Shown here: positions 28,140 to 39,654 of the stretch, in pieces | Position numbering within the stretch: the first letter of the stretch is position 1 | Layout: the number at the start of each line of letters is the position of its first letter | From: Medicago truncatula | Lineage: Eukaryota; Streptophyta; Magnoliopsida; Fabales; Fabaceae | Length of the DNA: 64,000 nt | Direction: 5' to 3' | Assembly: GCF_003473485.1 (NCBI RefSeq) | Contig: NC_053047.1 | Span: forward strand, 36,566,972 to 36,630,971 | Position numbers and translations under genes: made by a program | The notes under the pieces: generated by a model | The model's input: only the letters and a program-made list of their open reading frames with translations | Database searches by the model: none | What the model was told of the DNA's origin: nothing

Positions 28140-29523
28140 GAATGTGATCTAGGTTGTGACTACTAAGCACAAAGATGACAAAGCTTTGCATAGACACAAC
28201 CTTCATGCATGCATATATGAATGAGAGAAGATATTCCATGGTTTTATGATGGGGAAAGAATGAAAGTTTATCAATGTTTACGAAACTCGATCTTTATCTC
28301 ACATATGATGGTTCAGTTGATTTGGTGATATACTTTCGATTATCTTGTGGAGAGTCAAATGCACGCTACTCTCAAGAACTTGTTTGATTAATACTTCATT
28401 AGATAGCATCCTTGAATTTTGATAAATTGATCTCATAATTTAGTCTCCATAACTGCGCATGAAAAATACACGGTATATTTTAAAATATACTGATTGCCTG
28501 AAGTTATATGTAATGTCTTGTAATTTTTTCAAAGGGTGCAAAATTTGTAATAGTTAGGTTTGATTCATATAAATTAGTCATGTCTTGGACAATTGTGAGC
28601 TTATGAATTCCTTTGCATATAATTTATTTTGTGCTTCCTCACATCAAATTTGATGAATAATCCAGTCAACTATCTGAGAAACATATGAAAGCTATGAAGA
28701 TCCCACCAAAGTATATGTACAATACATTGAAAAATATCACATGATCATATGAAGAACATTTGAATTAATGACGTTTTGTGAACCCAAAATGGCAGTCAAA
28801 CATGCAAACATATAATTTATTTCAGACCAACTTGGTATAACATCAAATTGGATCCTCTCCTCCACAGTTCTCTACTCTCTTCTCTACTCTCTGACTCTCT
28901 TAATCTCACTCTCTCTCGATAATTTTATTACTTTTTAATGAAGATAGTGAGATTAAGAGAAAGATAGAGTTAGGAGAGAGATGTAGAGAAATAGCGAAGG
29001 AGAGGATCCAAACCTGTATAACATACATAATACTCTTCCTTTGGAACATAAAAAAGTTCTTGAGATACCACTAAGGTATATTCAGTACATAAAAAAGTCC
29101 ACTAAGTGATTAATGACTTTCAACATACTGATCGGAAGAACCCGAGTTCCAATCTGGATGGAACAATTATTGTTTAGACTTTATTCACCTCTAATCATCC
29201 AATTACTCAATTCTCATTCCCTTGAGAATTGGAGGTTTAAGACCTAAAACAAAGTACATTGAAAATTTGGTGTTCAGAGGAATCATATCAGAAATAAAGA
29301 TGTTTTAGGAACCCCAAATGGCAATCAAATCATGCAAACATATTTCTTTCTAATATCTCTGATATAACATTCATTCAACAAAAAACAATACTTTTTCTTT
29401 TCTGTGATCTATTCAACTATATGACTACTGAAAGTTAAGAATTGCAAACTTAAAGTATAATTTGGCAGATTTACAATGCATCAACAAGCTTTCAAACTTT
29501 CACAAGATAACAAGCCTAATTAA
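28140..29523. other. Convergent 3' region between RHL1 and the YSL gene
   Basis: RHL1 (plus) and the YSL gene (minus) end towards each other, so both 3' UTRs lie here. Apart from the hairpin element at 28848-29012 and a possible SINE-like stretch near 29090-29240 (gaacccgagttccaatctgg), nothing else is recognised. Confidence 0.5.
28848..29012. mobile_element. Hairpin MITE with GGATCCTCTCC ends
   Basis: Left ttggatcctctcctccacag and right gcgaaggagaggatccaa are inverted copies, and the arms continue with CTCT/GAGA-rich inverse sequence (ctctgactctcttaatctca against gagattaagagaaagataga). The total is 165 bp and non-coding. Confidence 0.7.
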
Positions 29524-32500
29524 TTAATTTCCTAAGAAAGTATCAACCCTATCATTCGTGGACCTTGACAAGAACTTCATGCAAATGGGAGGCTTAACTC
29601 CAAAAAGAGCAAGTATTGAAGCAGGAAGAGTCCAAATTCCATCACCACATATCAAACCAGAAGCAACAGCAGGTGCAAAAGCATCAGCCTTAGCCTTGTC
29701 AACCTTTTCCCAAATAAACAATATCAAACTTCCAACACACATGTCAATGGCAAAATAAGGTCCTAAATAGAAAGGTATTGCCATAGCCATTGGAAGTGGT
29801 ATGAACCTCCCTACCTTACCAACCAAATCCTTAATCAAGTTTACAACAATCGCGGCACCAAAGAATATATAACAAAGCAAGAGGCAATTATCCGGTAAAG
29901 AACTGAATCCTTGTACTCCAAGTATCGCCATGTTGCGGTACACAATTGCATAGGGAGCAGGGTATTGACTTTTATGTGTTCCTAGGTCAGGAAATGCTTT
30001 GTAGAAAATCCAAAAGACACAAGGTGAAATTATACACCCCATTGTTGTGCCGATTATTTGGCTCACAAACATAGATCGCGGCGAAGCCAGGGTAAGGTAG
30101 CCGGTTTTGAAATCTTGCATAAGATCAGAAGCTGTCGCAACGATGTTCATCATGACTCCACAGGCTGCAAGACTAGCAAGAACTCCACCATGTGATGCAC
30201 CAGCCCATGCTCCGATTGAGAAAATGGCTAGTTTTCCATAGGTTGATGCTAGGGACCAATCTGTTAGTCCACAACCATAGGCATTGCAAAATGCTAAGGT
30301 TGGAGCAATTAGGTATATAACAAGTATGTAATACCATTTTAGTTGAGGGAAGATGTATGGCAATGTGGCTGTAGAGATTGCAGCAATAGCAACATATCCA
30401 CTAACTGCAAACAATGTAGGAATCTGATCTTTAAGAAAGAGTTGTTTCCGGCGCTGATCGTCGTAAGATAACTCAGGACTCGAGGGAGAGTCTTGATCCG
30501 CGACAGGTAGAGCATCTTCCCTTCGTTTGTCCCGGAGTTGACTATACAAACCCAATAAGGTATGAGTTAGCACCTTAACAAAGTTGTATAGACCATCTCC
30601 AAGGATCATGGCTATGGCTATAAATACCTGCAGAACTCAATGGTGTAAGGTGAAACAAATTAACCGGTAGACCTTAAAATAGTATGCAAATTAACACACA
30701 AATTTGACAACAAATTAGATGGTTCGCACAGTTAAAATACGCAATTAATTACATTCAATGGATGGTTAATGAACATATCAACTAGCAAAACGTCGCAAAT
30801 TATTAACCAGCCACTGAACACAGTTAACCACGATTTTCATGTGTTCAAATAGACATGATATTCATTAGCCATGATTTGTAATCAAATATGCACTTACACA
30901 TGAAAATCTTGGTTAATTATGTTCAGTGTATGGTTAATGAGTTGCGACACCTTGTTATATTCATTAACCATCCACTTAACTTAATTAATCACATATTTAA
31001 ACTGCGTCAACCATTTAAAATTTTGTTGAAACTTCTGTATCAAAATATCATTTCTCATGCCAAATATAGTGGCACTGGAAGTGCTTTGCATATGAAACTT
31101 ACCCTGTAACCTTGGATTCCTTGAAGGTTGCTGGGACCAAGGCCTTTTTTGTACCAATGACCCTCTCTGGTTTCTATGAGAGGCCACATTACTCCCCAAG
31201 AAAGAACTCCTCCAAGGAGAACTGATACATTAATGATATATGGACAAATCATTCCCACACCAATATAAAGTGTAGAAAAATCAAAATAAAACCTGCAAAT
31301 AAATAAATTTAGATTAATACCCCAAATTAGAATGAGACAAATAGTTTAAACGAAGGGTAAAACTGAAAGAAAAAAAACGTCACACGAAAAGTTGATATTC
31401 CCTTTCTATATAGGTATAGATTATGCAGATTTTCATCTCAAGATGAATAAGTTTGATTGAAAATGGAGATGTGAGTGTGACAACATACTTGTTTTCATAT
31501 GCTTTGAGTCCTAATGAAGGGAAGGCTTGAAATCCACACCCATCAGAAGCTGTATAGAACCATTGAAAGAAACCCCATAAGAAACTAAAACTGAAGAATT
31601 TTCCCAACAATTTCACTTGCTTCCTGGAAAAGTAGAAAAGGAAAAAAAAAATTAAATTAATTGAAAAGTCTAACATATCATGAAGTCACTTATAATGAAC
31701 ATTGAGTATGGTACAGTGGTTACTTTGCTAGTTTGGCTCCTTGAGGAGTGTGGAAGCTGTTGATGAGATGAGCAGTTGCAGTACCACTTGGATATGTTAA
31801 TTTGAAGTCAATAACCATTATCTACATCCATTAACATAGGCAACATTTAATCAAGGTTACTGATAGTAATTGCGAAAGAGATTACGAAGCATCGACACGG
31901 ACACAAATACGACACTAATAGTAAAATGTCGACACCAGCAATAATTTGAAAAAATGCAAGTAACTCAATGTAGGATTTGAATTGTCTGTAATCAGCGATT
32001 GACACATTCACGTAGTTAGTACATTGGTGGTCGTTGAATCAATATTGGATGGTACAAATTCCAATCTTAGTATTTCAGTTTTTTTAAAAGAATCAAAATC
32101 TGCATTAAAACTTAAACCGTCTGATTTTGATCCAACTGTCACCTTCGTGTTGACTGCATAAATGCGTAGGATTACTAACTGCAGACAATCCAAATCCATA
32201 TAATTACAGGTGTCGGTGTCACATCATTGTCTAACGGGCAATGACACGTGTTGGACACACTTTCAATCTAAAATTTCGACTTAAAATCAGTTTTGAAATA
32301 CTAACAAACAATGCAGAATCAATGTTTCAAGAATATTTTATACCTTTCTAAGAGGCACAACTGAGAAGAGTCCCAAAAAGCTAACAACAAAGAGAAAAGC
32401 AATTATCCATCCCAACTTAGGATCCTTAAAATCACTAGTGTCTGAGGATTGAGTGGCTACATGTTCACTCATACCAAATAGGTAACTTCCAAATCCTCCT

Positions 32501-35096
32501 GTTCATACAAGTGAATCACAAAATTAATTTCATCAAATTAGAACAATGATGAGATCAACAAAACATAAATATTTCTAGATTATTACAAAATTAAGTTTCC
32601 TTTCACATGTATAACATCAAAATCTCATTCTAGAGTTTTTGTTTGTTTTTAAATCCTATTTTTTTAATAACTATGACTATGTTGTCAATTGCGGATTGCG
32701 GAAAATAGCCATTATTCAAATTCTGCTATACTGTACTATAGCCATTATTTGAACTTATAGGAAAACAATAGCGATCTGTTCAAATTCTGCTACACTATAA
32801 CGATATTTGCGTACAAGAGCGTTATTGCACCACTAAAGCCATTATTTGACAATACTTTGTACTGAAAAGCATATAGGGAGACACTACCGATATCTTCAAA
32901 ATTCTGCTACGCTATATCCATATTGCGCCTCTATAGCTACTATTTGATAACACTGACTATGGCATAACATTTCAACCGGATTAAACAGTTAATAATACTT
33001 CATTCCAAGCTATATTTTTTTTCTGTTCAAAGTTCCACAGGATTTATTTTCAGTGGAAGTGGAAAAAAATTCCCTCATAAGGCAACCAGGGCAGATATGT
33101 GATACCAAGCCGCCTACCCAGCCGGGTCCTCCTCCTCAAGAAGATTACAGCAACACCCTCGTTAATATATATTGCTACGTTGGGCTATGAGGGGGAGCCT
33201 CACTAGGTTGGGTCAAGACATTGGGTTTAGGAGTTTTATCACTTATATGTTAGTGGTCACCGCCGAGATATGAGGAGCTTCACAGAGAAGAAAAAATCGT
33301 TGTGGCGGTGAGAGAAGTAGAGAAGTACTCCCTCCCCAGCTGTGTTAAGTTGACATCTCTATACACATGCCAAACCACTTTTTTTAAGTCAAATTAGTAC
33401 ACCGAAATTGACACTAGGAAAAATCGAAATAAGACCTGAAGAGGAGCACAATCCAAGGTCCCAAGCAAGCCAACACCACCAGATCAACCCAAACGGGTTA
33501 CATCATACATGCCAAACTATTAATTAAATATAAAGAGTAGTTTTAATTATTAGTGCTAAAAGTAGTATAATTTGACTTCTATGCTTCCTTCTACTCCTGT
33601 CATATCTAGCAAAATTAAATTCTGTCCAAATTGGACTAATAAATATAGCCACATAAATTTTCAAAGTTCTTGGTATACGTTGAACCATGGAAAATATAGA
33701 AAAATCTGTATTTTTGAAAGTATGGACAAAATTGATGACTTTGAAGCATCTTTTTCCTGTTGCTATTCCAAGGTTCATATATTCCAGACACTGAAAGATT
33801 GTGACTAATTGTTTACAATAACACAATCATTAACCACTGTAGTGCATAATTGACTAGCTGGATAAATAAAAAAATTAACCAAGTTTTTATAGTGTAAATG
33901 CTTATCATATAAGTGCTTATGTATCAGCTATTTCTATAACAAAATATAACTATATTAATATAACCTATTAACTGTTTTCATAAGATCTACGAAACAGTCT
34001 TACAAGTACTTATAACAGTAAATAAGCTCAAATAAGTCAATCCAAACATGCCCTTATTTTCTTTGAAGAATTAGATTAAAATAGCCAAGTTCAACACTAA
34101 ACCCCTCTTATCTCAAATCCTTATCTCCAACAAATTAGGATACTGTAGAACCTAAAAAAACTCTGCCGAAAATCTTGACTATTCCTTATCATTCTCAAAC
34201 CTAACAAACATACTATCAAAATTAATCACAGACTAAACCAAGTGATTGAATTCAAGTGATTAATAATCTTCAGTAAAGGATAAATACTTTGTGATAACCC
34301 GAGTTCTAATCCTGACAGAAACAATCATTGACCAGACTTTACTTGCTGTCAAAATCCAGAATACAACAGCCCTTCTCCCATAAAACAGGAGGATTAAGAA
34401 AAAAAAATCACAAATCAATTTTCAACACAGAAACTAAAACAAGTGTCACAAAATCACAATAACAACTTAAAAAAACATTAAAGAAATATATCAAATGGTA
34501 GTAATTAAGGACAGATTCATAAATAAATACAAAGAGTGAAAATAAAAAAAAATGCTTATTATAGTAAAAAAAATCATTGCATATCATAGTAATAAGGACA
34601 GATACATAAATTGAAGAAAGTGAGAAGAAGAAAATTTACCACTAAAAGCAATTCCGGAAGAAGCAACAACACAAGTCTGAATAACAGTATTTTCTTGTCT
34701 AGTAAAAGGTTGTTTCAACATATCAGATTTTTCCAAAAACTTAGTCCAAGTTTTGACAAAGAAAAATCCCAAAAGACCAGCAGAGACATTAAGTGAAGGT
34801 ATAATTCCAGTAGTAAGATTAAGTTTCATAACAATGAAACTAAAAAGTACACTAAGAAAAAAGCTAACTACAAAAGCTCTTATAGTTAACTGATTCCTCC
34901 ATGATGGTACTAACAAGTGCTTAAACACTTTCTCAATAGAAGCTTCTTCTTCTTTCAACAACCTTTTACTAGAACCTTTTTGTTGTGACAATTTATGTTC
35001 ATCATCAACATCATGAACATGTTGATGATGATGATGTTGTTCTAACTCAAAACCATTGTCAACTACCCTATCTTCATGCTCATTATTATGTGCCAT
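29524..35096 (-). CDS. YSL-type oligopeptide transporter (metal-nicotianamine transporter family, YSL5/7/8 group)
   Basis: YSL proteins belong to the OPT superfamily and move metal-nicotianamine complexes or small peptides across membranes by proton coupling. Six exons join in frame to 712 aa: 35096-34640, 32498-32344, 31821-31724, 31623-31489, 31292-31103, 30627-29524. The N-terminus is long, soluble and His-rich ([16 protein letters not shown], about residues 19-34). Family blocks are [73 protein letters not shown] and [21 protein letters not shown] last set is [20 protein letters not shown] and [20 protein letters not shown]. About 13-14 hydrophobic spans are expected and visible. The sequence style fits the YSL5/YSL7/YSL8 clade best, for which substrates are less certain than for YSL1-3. 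The clade is assigned from memory. Confidence 0.93.
31880..32290 (+). repeat. GACAC/GTGTC-type repeat in YSL intron 2
   Basis: Blocks such as catcgacacggacacaaat, gcaataatttgaaaaaatgc and gacacgtgttggacacactt match the RHL1 intron repeat. Here the repeat is on the plus strand, antisense to the host gene, unlike the other three genes. Confidence 0.55.
32680..32960. repeat. Dispersed 'CTGCTAC-GCTATA' repeat in YSL intron 1
   Basis: Three internal copies of tcaaattctgctacactata or close variants occur, with accompanying gcc(a)attatttga blocks. It is related to the repeat at 27520-27720. Confidence 0.5.
33893..34060. mobile_element. MITE of the 'caatccaaacaggcc' family, in YSL intron 1
   Basis: The sequence aaatgcttatcatataagtg, ctatttctataacaaaatat and ataagtcaatccaaacatgc matches the elements at 54318-54560 and 58641-58920. 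It is non-coding. Confidence 0.5.
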
Positions 35097-35154
35097 GTCT
35101 TTAGATCCTTAAGATTTGGTTCGGATGCTCCAAGGATTATGAAATGAAACTTTT

Positions 35155-35175
35155 GTTATATATAATATATATAGT
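35155..35175 (-). promoter_or_regulatory. Possible TATA region of the YSL gene
   Basis: On the minus strand tatattatatataacaaaag lies about 60-80 bp before the start codon. This is a suitable place for a TATA box, but the surroundings are AT-rich, so the call is weak. Confidence 0.35.
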
Positions 35176-35179
35176 CTAT

Positions 35180-36522
35180 AGTTTTTTTGAGAGAATATAT
35201 AGTATATAGTTGTACTTTGGTTAATGTTGATGTTTACCTTTATTTCCAAGGTGATGTTGAAATATTGCATAGTTTATTAATTTAATTATTTCATTAGCTT
35301 AGTCTTGATAGTAGTGGATACGGCGATATAAAAAAATAATTAAATTATTTCATTAGCTTATGAATTTTATTAATTATATGAAAATTATATGATTTTCTAT
35401 TATCCCAAAAATAATAGAAAATCATCTATCCCGTGCGTATCGGGTTATGTATTTTAAACGTATCAGATAATTATTTTTTTTATTTTTTTTTTAAATTAAA
35501 ATTTAATTGTCGAATACTCCCCAATACTGTTGGGGAGTCCGGGGAGCACCAAGAGCGACAATAGACTAAACGTCAATGACCACTAAGAGATTTAGATACC
35601 ATATCTCAACTCAAAACCTCAAGGCATCAAGTATATGAGCCCCCGTCTCTTATATATCTAATGTTTACTCTTATTTCTAATCGATGTGGGATATAAATAC
35701 TCACACTTGATTTTCCTACAAATACGTATTGGGGCGTATCGAACTCATATCGATAAGATCGTATCAGATACCGGTATATCATCTATTTTGAAGTATATGA
35801 GTTTCAGAGAATATATCCCATGATTTTATTTAAAAGTATATAAAAATAATTTTTAATCTATTTATTTTGATATTAATATATTATTTAGCACATAATTAGC
35901 AATATTGATATTAATCCTAACTATTTTTTATAAGTCAAATAATGATTTATCATCGATTGGTACTTTAGTCTTTATACAATGTGGTCTGGATACAGATAGT
36001 ACATTATATTTTATTTTTGTATAAACGATTTAATTTATTTATGAATTGGCATCAATATCAACATCAACATCACTGCAGGATAGTATTATACAGATAGGAA
36101 CAAAGAGCACATGTGAATGTGATTACAAGTTGGGGTGAGTGTGAAATAATGGAATTGACTAGAATATAAACAATATTGGTAACCTTGATGTTGGTGCCAT
36201 TTCGGATATATTCAAACCACAATACAATAATTTTTAGCAAGAATTTACATTTTAAAATGAATAATTGAAGTGTTTGTGGTTCAAACTCCGATATCTATAT
36301 GGAATAATGCATTATCTCACTCAATTGAGCTATGATGATATATACTTTTTTTAATTCTTTCTATAAAATATTCTACTGAAATTGATTAATTAATCTTTTT
36401 TGGTACAAATTAGGGATACATTTATTAATTGGTTAACCAAATTTTTAGGAATATGAATTCTAATTTATTTTTGTCAAAAAAATGTGAATTCTAATTTTTT
36501 ATTTTTAACAAACTAATTTATC

Positions 36523-36553
<31 letters not shown>

Positions 36554-36780
36554 TCATATATACATCTATATCTATAATAACGTGTGCCAAAGAGAAGTCT
36601 ACCTGTACCTATTGGCACGCTAACAAAGGATGAATTTTGTCTGTTAAGAAGAGTGGGAGCATCTGACAAAAGATGATTCAAGGGATGGATCTTAAGATAT
36701 TTTTGTTTGATCAAAGAGCAAACAAGTCTTCCATTATTGTCATACAACTATTGTAAAAGTCTTGGACACACTAAACAAAC
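35180..36780. other. Gene-poor stretch upstream of the YSL gene
   Basis: No gene is seen. It holds AT-rich tracts, an unassigned GC-richer patch near 35510-35720 with the phrase cgatgtgggatataaatact, a SINE-like relic (36250-36335) and a poly-T run (36524-36552). The rest is unassigned. Confidence 0.45.
36250..36335 (-). mobile_element. SINE-like relic
   Basis: On the minus strand catagctcaattgagtgaga matches a tRNA-type A box region and cggagtttgaaccacaaac matches a B box. The spacing of about 50 bp fits a tRNA-derived SINE head. The tail is not resolved. Confidence 0.45.
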
Positions 36781-36801
36781 AGAAAAATGTTGTATACATA
36801 T

Positions 36802-36939
36802 GGTGTTTTTGACTGAAAAACACCGGTAATTTATTAATATAACTCCATCGGCAGTTAACTGCCGATGAATTTTTAATCAACGGTAGTTAATTGCCGATGT
36901 GCATTTTCGTCTCTTACTTGTGTTTTTCAGCCAAACACT
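36802..36939. mobile_element. Short non-coding GTTAAC-palindrome element
   Basis: The ends are inverted versions of each other: gtgtttttgactgaaaaaca on the left and cttgtgtttttcagccaaac on the right. Inside is a perfect 22-bp palindrome centred on GTTAAC (36846-36867, core ATCGGCAGTTAACTGCCGAT) and a second imperfect copy (cggtagttaattgccgatg, 36880-36898). The inner part of the right end (cttacttgtgt) resembles the ends of the long elements. Confidence 0.6.
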
Positions 36940-37431
36940 ATATATATACATTATTTTTCAAACAAACAAGAGCATCTACATTGGAGAGATCTATTTGGAT
37001 TCACATGTATACATTATTTAGTTATAAATTTTTAATAATAATATCTAAAAAACACTTAATCTCTTCAATCCAACATCTCATATAATTTTTTTAAATAAAA
37101 TTCTTTAATTATCTATTAATAACTCTATATCATTAAATTTTATTTTTTAATATTAAGAATGTGTGCTACTGCATAAAAAGAGAGTGCTTATTTGAGACTC
37201 TTCTCATTAAGCACTTAAATTTTTTCCATTCCAATGGTGGGATCTAATAGGCATCAAGTCTTATAAGTTAATATCTTACTATTGAAGATGATCTTATGCT
37301 AATTAGTGTCCCATGGAAATTAATAAAGGAAATAAAAAAGGAAAAATTACATTGACAACATCATTTTTTACACTTTTAAGACTTTGACTACACAAATTTC
37401 AAGATAATTATTATTCAATCTTGTGACCATA
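36940..37431. other. AT-rich intergenic stretch
   Basis: No gene or defined repeat is seen. Confidence 0.4.
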
Positions 37432-39654
37432 CTGTTGGGTATTTATATTGACTGTATTGTTGCTAAAACAAATATCCATGTTTGTGATGTTGGAACCAAT
37501 GTTCCAACATGGTTCAGGCATGTCTTTAAGATGTTGGATACGACGATGTTCCAACATCCTGGCACGGTTCAGTGTGCCATGTATCTTGCTTGTTATGTAC
37601 GCGCGCCTAATATTATTTAAGGAAACCGTATTTTCTTATCTTATTGACCAAGCAACGCGCATATCTTTACATGATCAGTTGTGGAATATTCCTAAAGTAG
37701 TGATTATATTTTAGGAAATATTTGAAGCTGTTTTAGACGTTCCTAACGATGTTCCTACATTTTAGGACTTTCCATATTTGTCTCTGATTCCTGTTTTGCA
37801 GATCAGCTGGACGATCTGTTTTGTTTTGAAGCCCAACAAGAATATTTGACCCGAGCTGCTTCAGTATAAAAGGAAGACAACAAGACCTAATTGATCATCC
37901 AAGCCATCATTCTAAAAAGTTTAGCTTTTAGGATTTTGAGTCTTCATGTGTTCTATTCTTGTATCATGTTGATGCAAGTTTAGTACCTTTTATTGTGAGC
38001 CTTTCTTGTATCATTTGTGATACATGTTTAGGACTGTGTGTAGAGTTGTAAATGATGAGTCAATAATGAGTCGTTAATTAGTGTCTTAGATTTAATATGT
38101 TTTTATTTCCTACTAGAACTATTTTATTTCAATTGCAAGTTATTTTATTTTAGGAACAAATATTTGAAAGATGGAGTCTTGGAGCAAAAGAAAGGATAAT
38201 TGGAGCTGATTCGTGCCAAAAATATGAAGATCTCGTACAAAAATATATGGTGCAAAGATTCATGTCAAAAATATGAAGATCTCATACCAAAATATCTTGT
38301 GCAAAGAATTTGAAGATCTTGTACAATAATATGAAAGTGGCGCGCCACATTTTACCTTTTTGCTTCTTCGACAAAGCTGCCTATTTTAGTATTTCTGACC
38401 TAGAGCCCATGGTTTCTTGTGCAACACTTTAGTGATTTATTCTTGGGGCTCAAGTCAATGTTAAACTATAAATAGAGCAGCCATCGAGTTTGTAAAAACA
38501 TCTTTTGTTCTTAGAATTCAATAGTGACAATTGTTTTCTTAATAAAAGTTCTTCCTTTATTTTCTTGTTATTTTATTTATGTTCTTCTTCTTCTCTTCTA
38601 TGTCGACGATGAACATGGGTGAGTAGACTCTTCATGTCTTGAGATTGTTGGATAAATCTAATGACGTAATCCTAATCAAACCAAACCATAAACCCTAATT
38701 ATATATAAATATACTTTCTAATCTAATTTCACCGTTTCTATAATGAATTAACAAACACCAAACTCATAAAGCGAACGCAGAGGGTTAGTATTTGTTAATT
38801 TATCATCACAAATATCAATTCATAAAGCGAACACGGAGGTTTGATATTGGAACAAGTGAAATTAGACAAGGATTGAGAAACATGAGAATAGTCTAGCAAA
38901 CCTTGAGACACATAAAGTTTCGTTCTTCATGGATTCTAATAGCAATCAACCATGAAAATAGGCGTGGTTGCTAGAGGAACACACTCAATGATTTCGAGAG
39001 AAACTTTGATACGCTTAAGAGAAACTTGTCTTTAGAAAGTAGGTCCAATATAAAGTTTAGGTTGAGGGTTTGTTTAAGAAGGGTTTGTCATTAAGATGAA
39101 CCAATAATCCTAAGGCTCTTTTATTATTTATTAATTTTCAACCGTTTAAAAATCCCAACTTTGCAATTTAAACTCTTTCTAATCATCAATTAAAGCTAAT
39201 CAAATTGAACAACTCCCTGTTGGAACGATACTCTCTTTTTACTACTTCGGTAGAACTGTGCACTTGCGGTTTTACTCATCAGTAAACTCTTGTGTTCTAT
39301 GCCAAAGCTTTTAAGTAAGGTTGTAGTTTTTGTTTGAAGGTAACTTCATCTTTGTGTTTGTTGTTTTTAGTCTGATAGATCACATGGGCTGTGATTGACT
39401 ATAGGATAGTGAGATGGGATCTCAGATCTAGGAGTTCATAAGTTGAAATCAATACGGGTAGGTCCTAGGTCTTTAGTGTAAACGAGGAGTTTGCTGAGAG
39501 CTATAGAATAAGGACTACACTAGTGGATTTTCTTCCTGGCTTGATAGCCCTAGAGTAGGTGTGTTTGCCACTGAACTGGGTCAACAAACTCACCGTGTTC
39601 TTTACTTTCTTGTCATTTACTTTCTTGTTTTTATTTGAGTTTAATTCGTGATGT
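37432..39654 (+). mobile_element. Copia-like LTR remnant, interrupted
   Basis: The sequence from tgttgggtatttatattgac through gatgttccaacatcctggca, a TATA-like agtataaaaggaaga near 37863 and gtaccttttattgtgagcc looks like an LTR promoter and leader region. It resumes after the nested insertion with gtcctaggtctttagtgtaa, cttcctggcttgatagccct and gagtttaattcgtgatgttg. It resembles copia LTRs I recall from Medicago. No gag-pol sequence is present, so it is a solo or truncated LTR. The exact ends and any target duplication could not be fixed. Confidence 0.55.
38053..39281. mobile_element. Nested solo LTR with 5-bp target duplication
   Basis: The insert begins tgatgagtcaataatgagtc and ends cacttgcggttttactcatca (last 20 shown as acttgcggttttactcatca). 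The ends TGATGAGT and ACTCATCA are perfect inverses and carry the canonical TG...CA. It is flanked by gtaaa on both sides (38048-38052 and 39282-39286). The length is 1229 bp with no coding sequence. The inner text (aaagcgaacgcagagggtta repeated as aaagcgaacacggaggtttg) suits a Ty3-type LTR. One intact target duplication and no internal domain mean a solo LTR formed by recombination. Confidence 0.9.

Noticed and set aside
31880..32290. A CRISPR-like array in the GACAC repeats
   Set aside because: The repeats are diverged, unevenly spaced and in plant introns; there are no uniform spacers.
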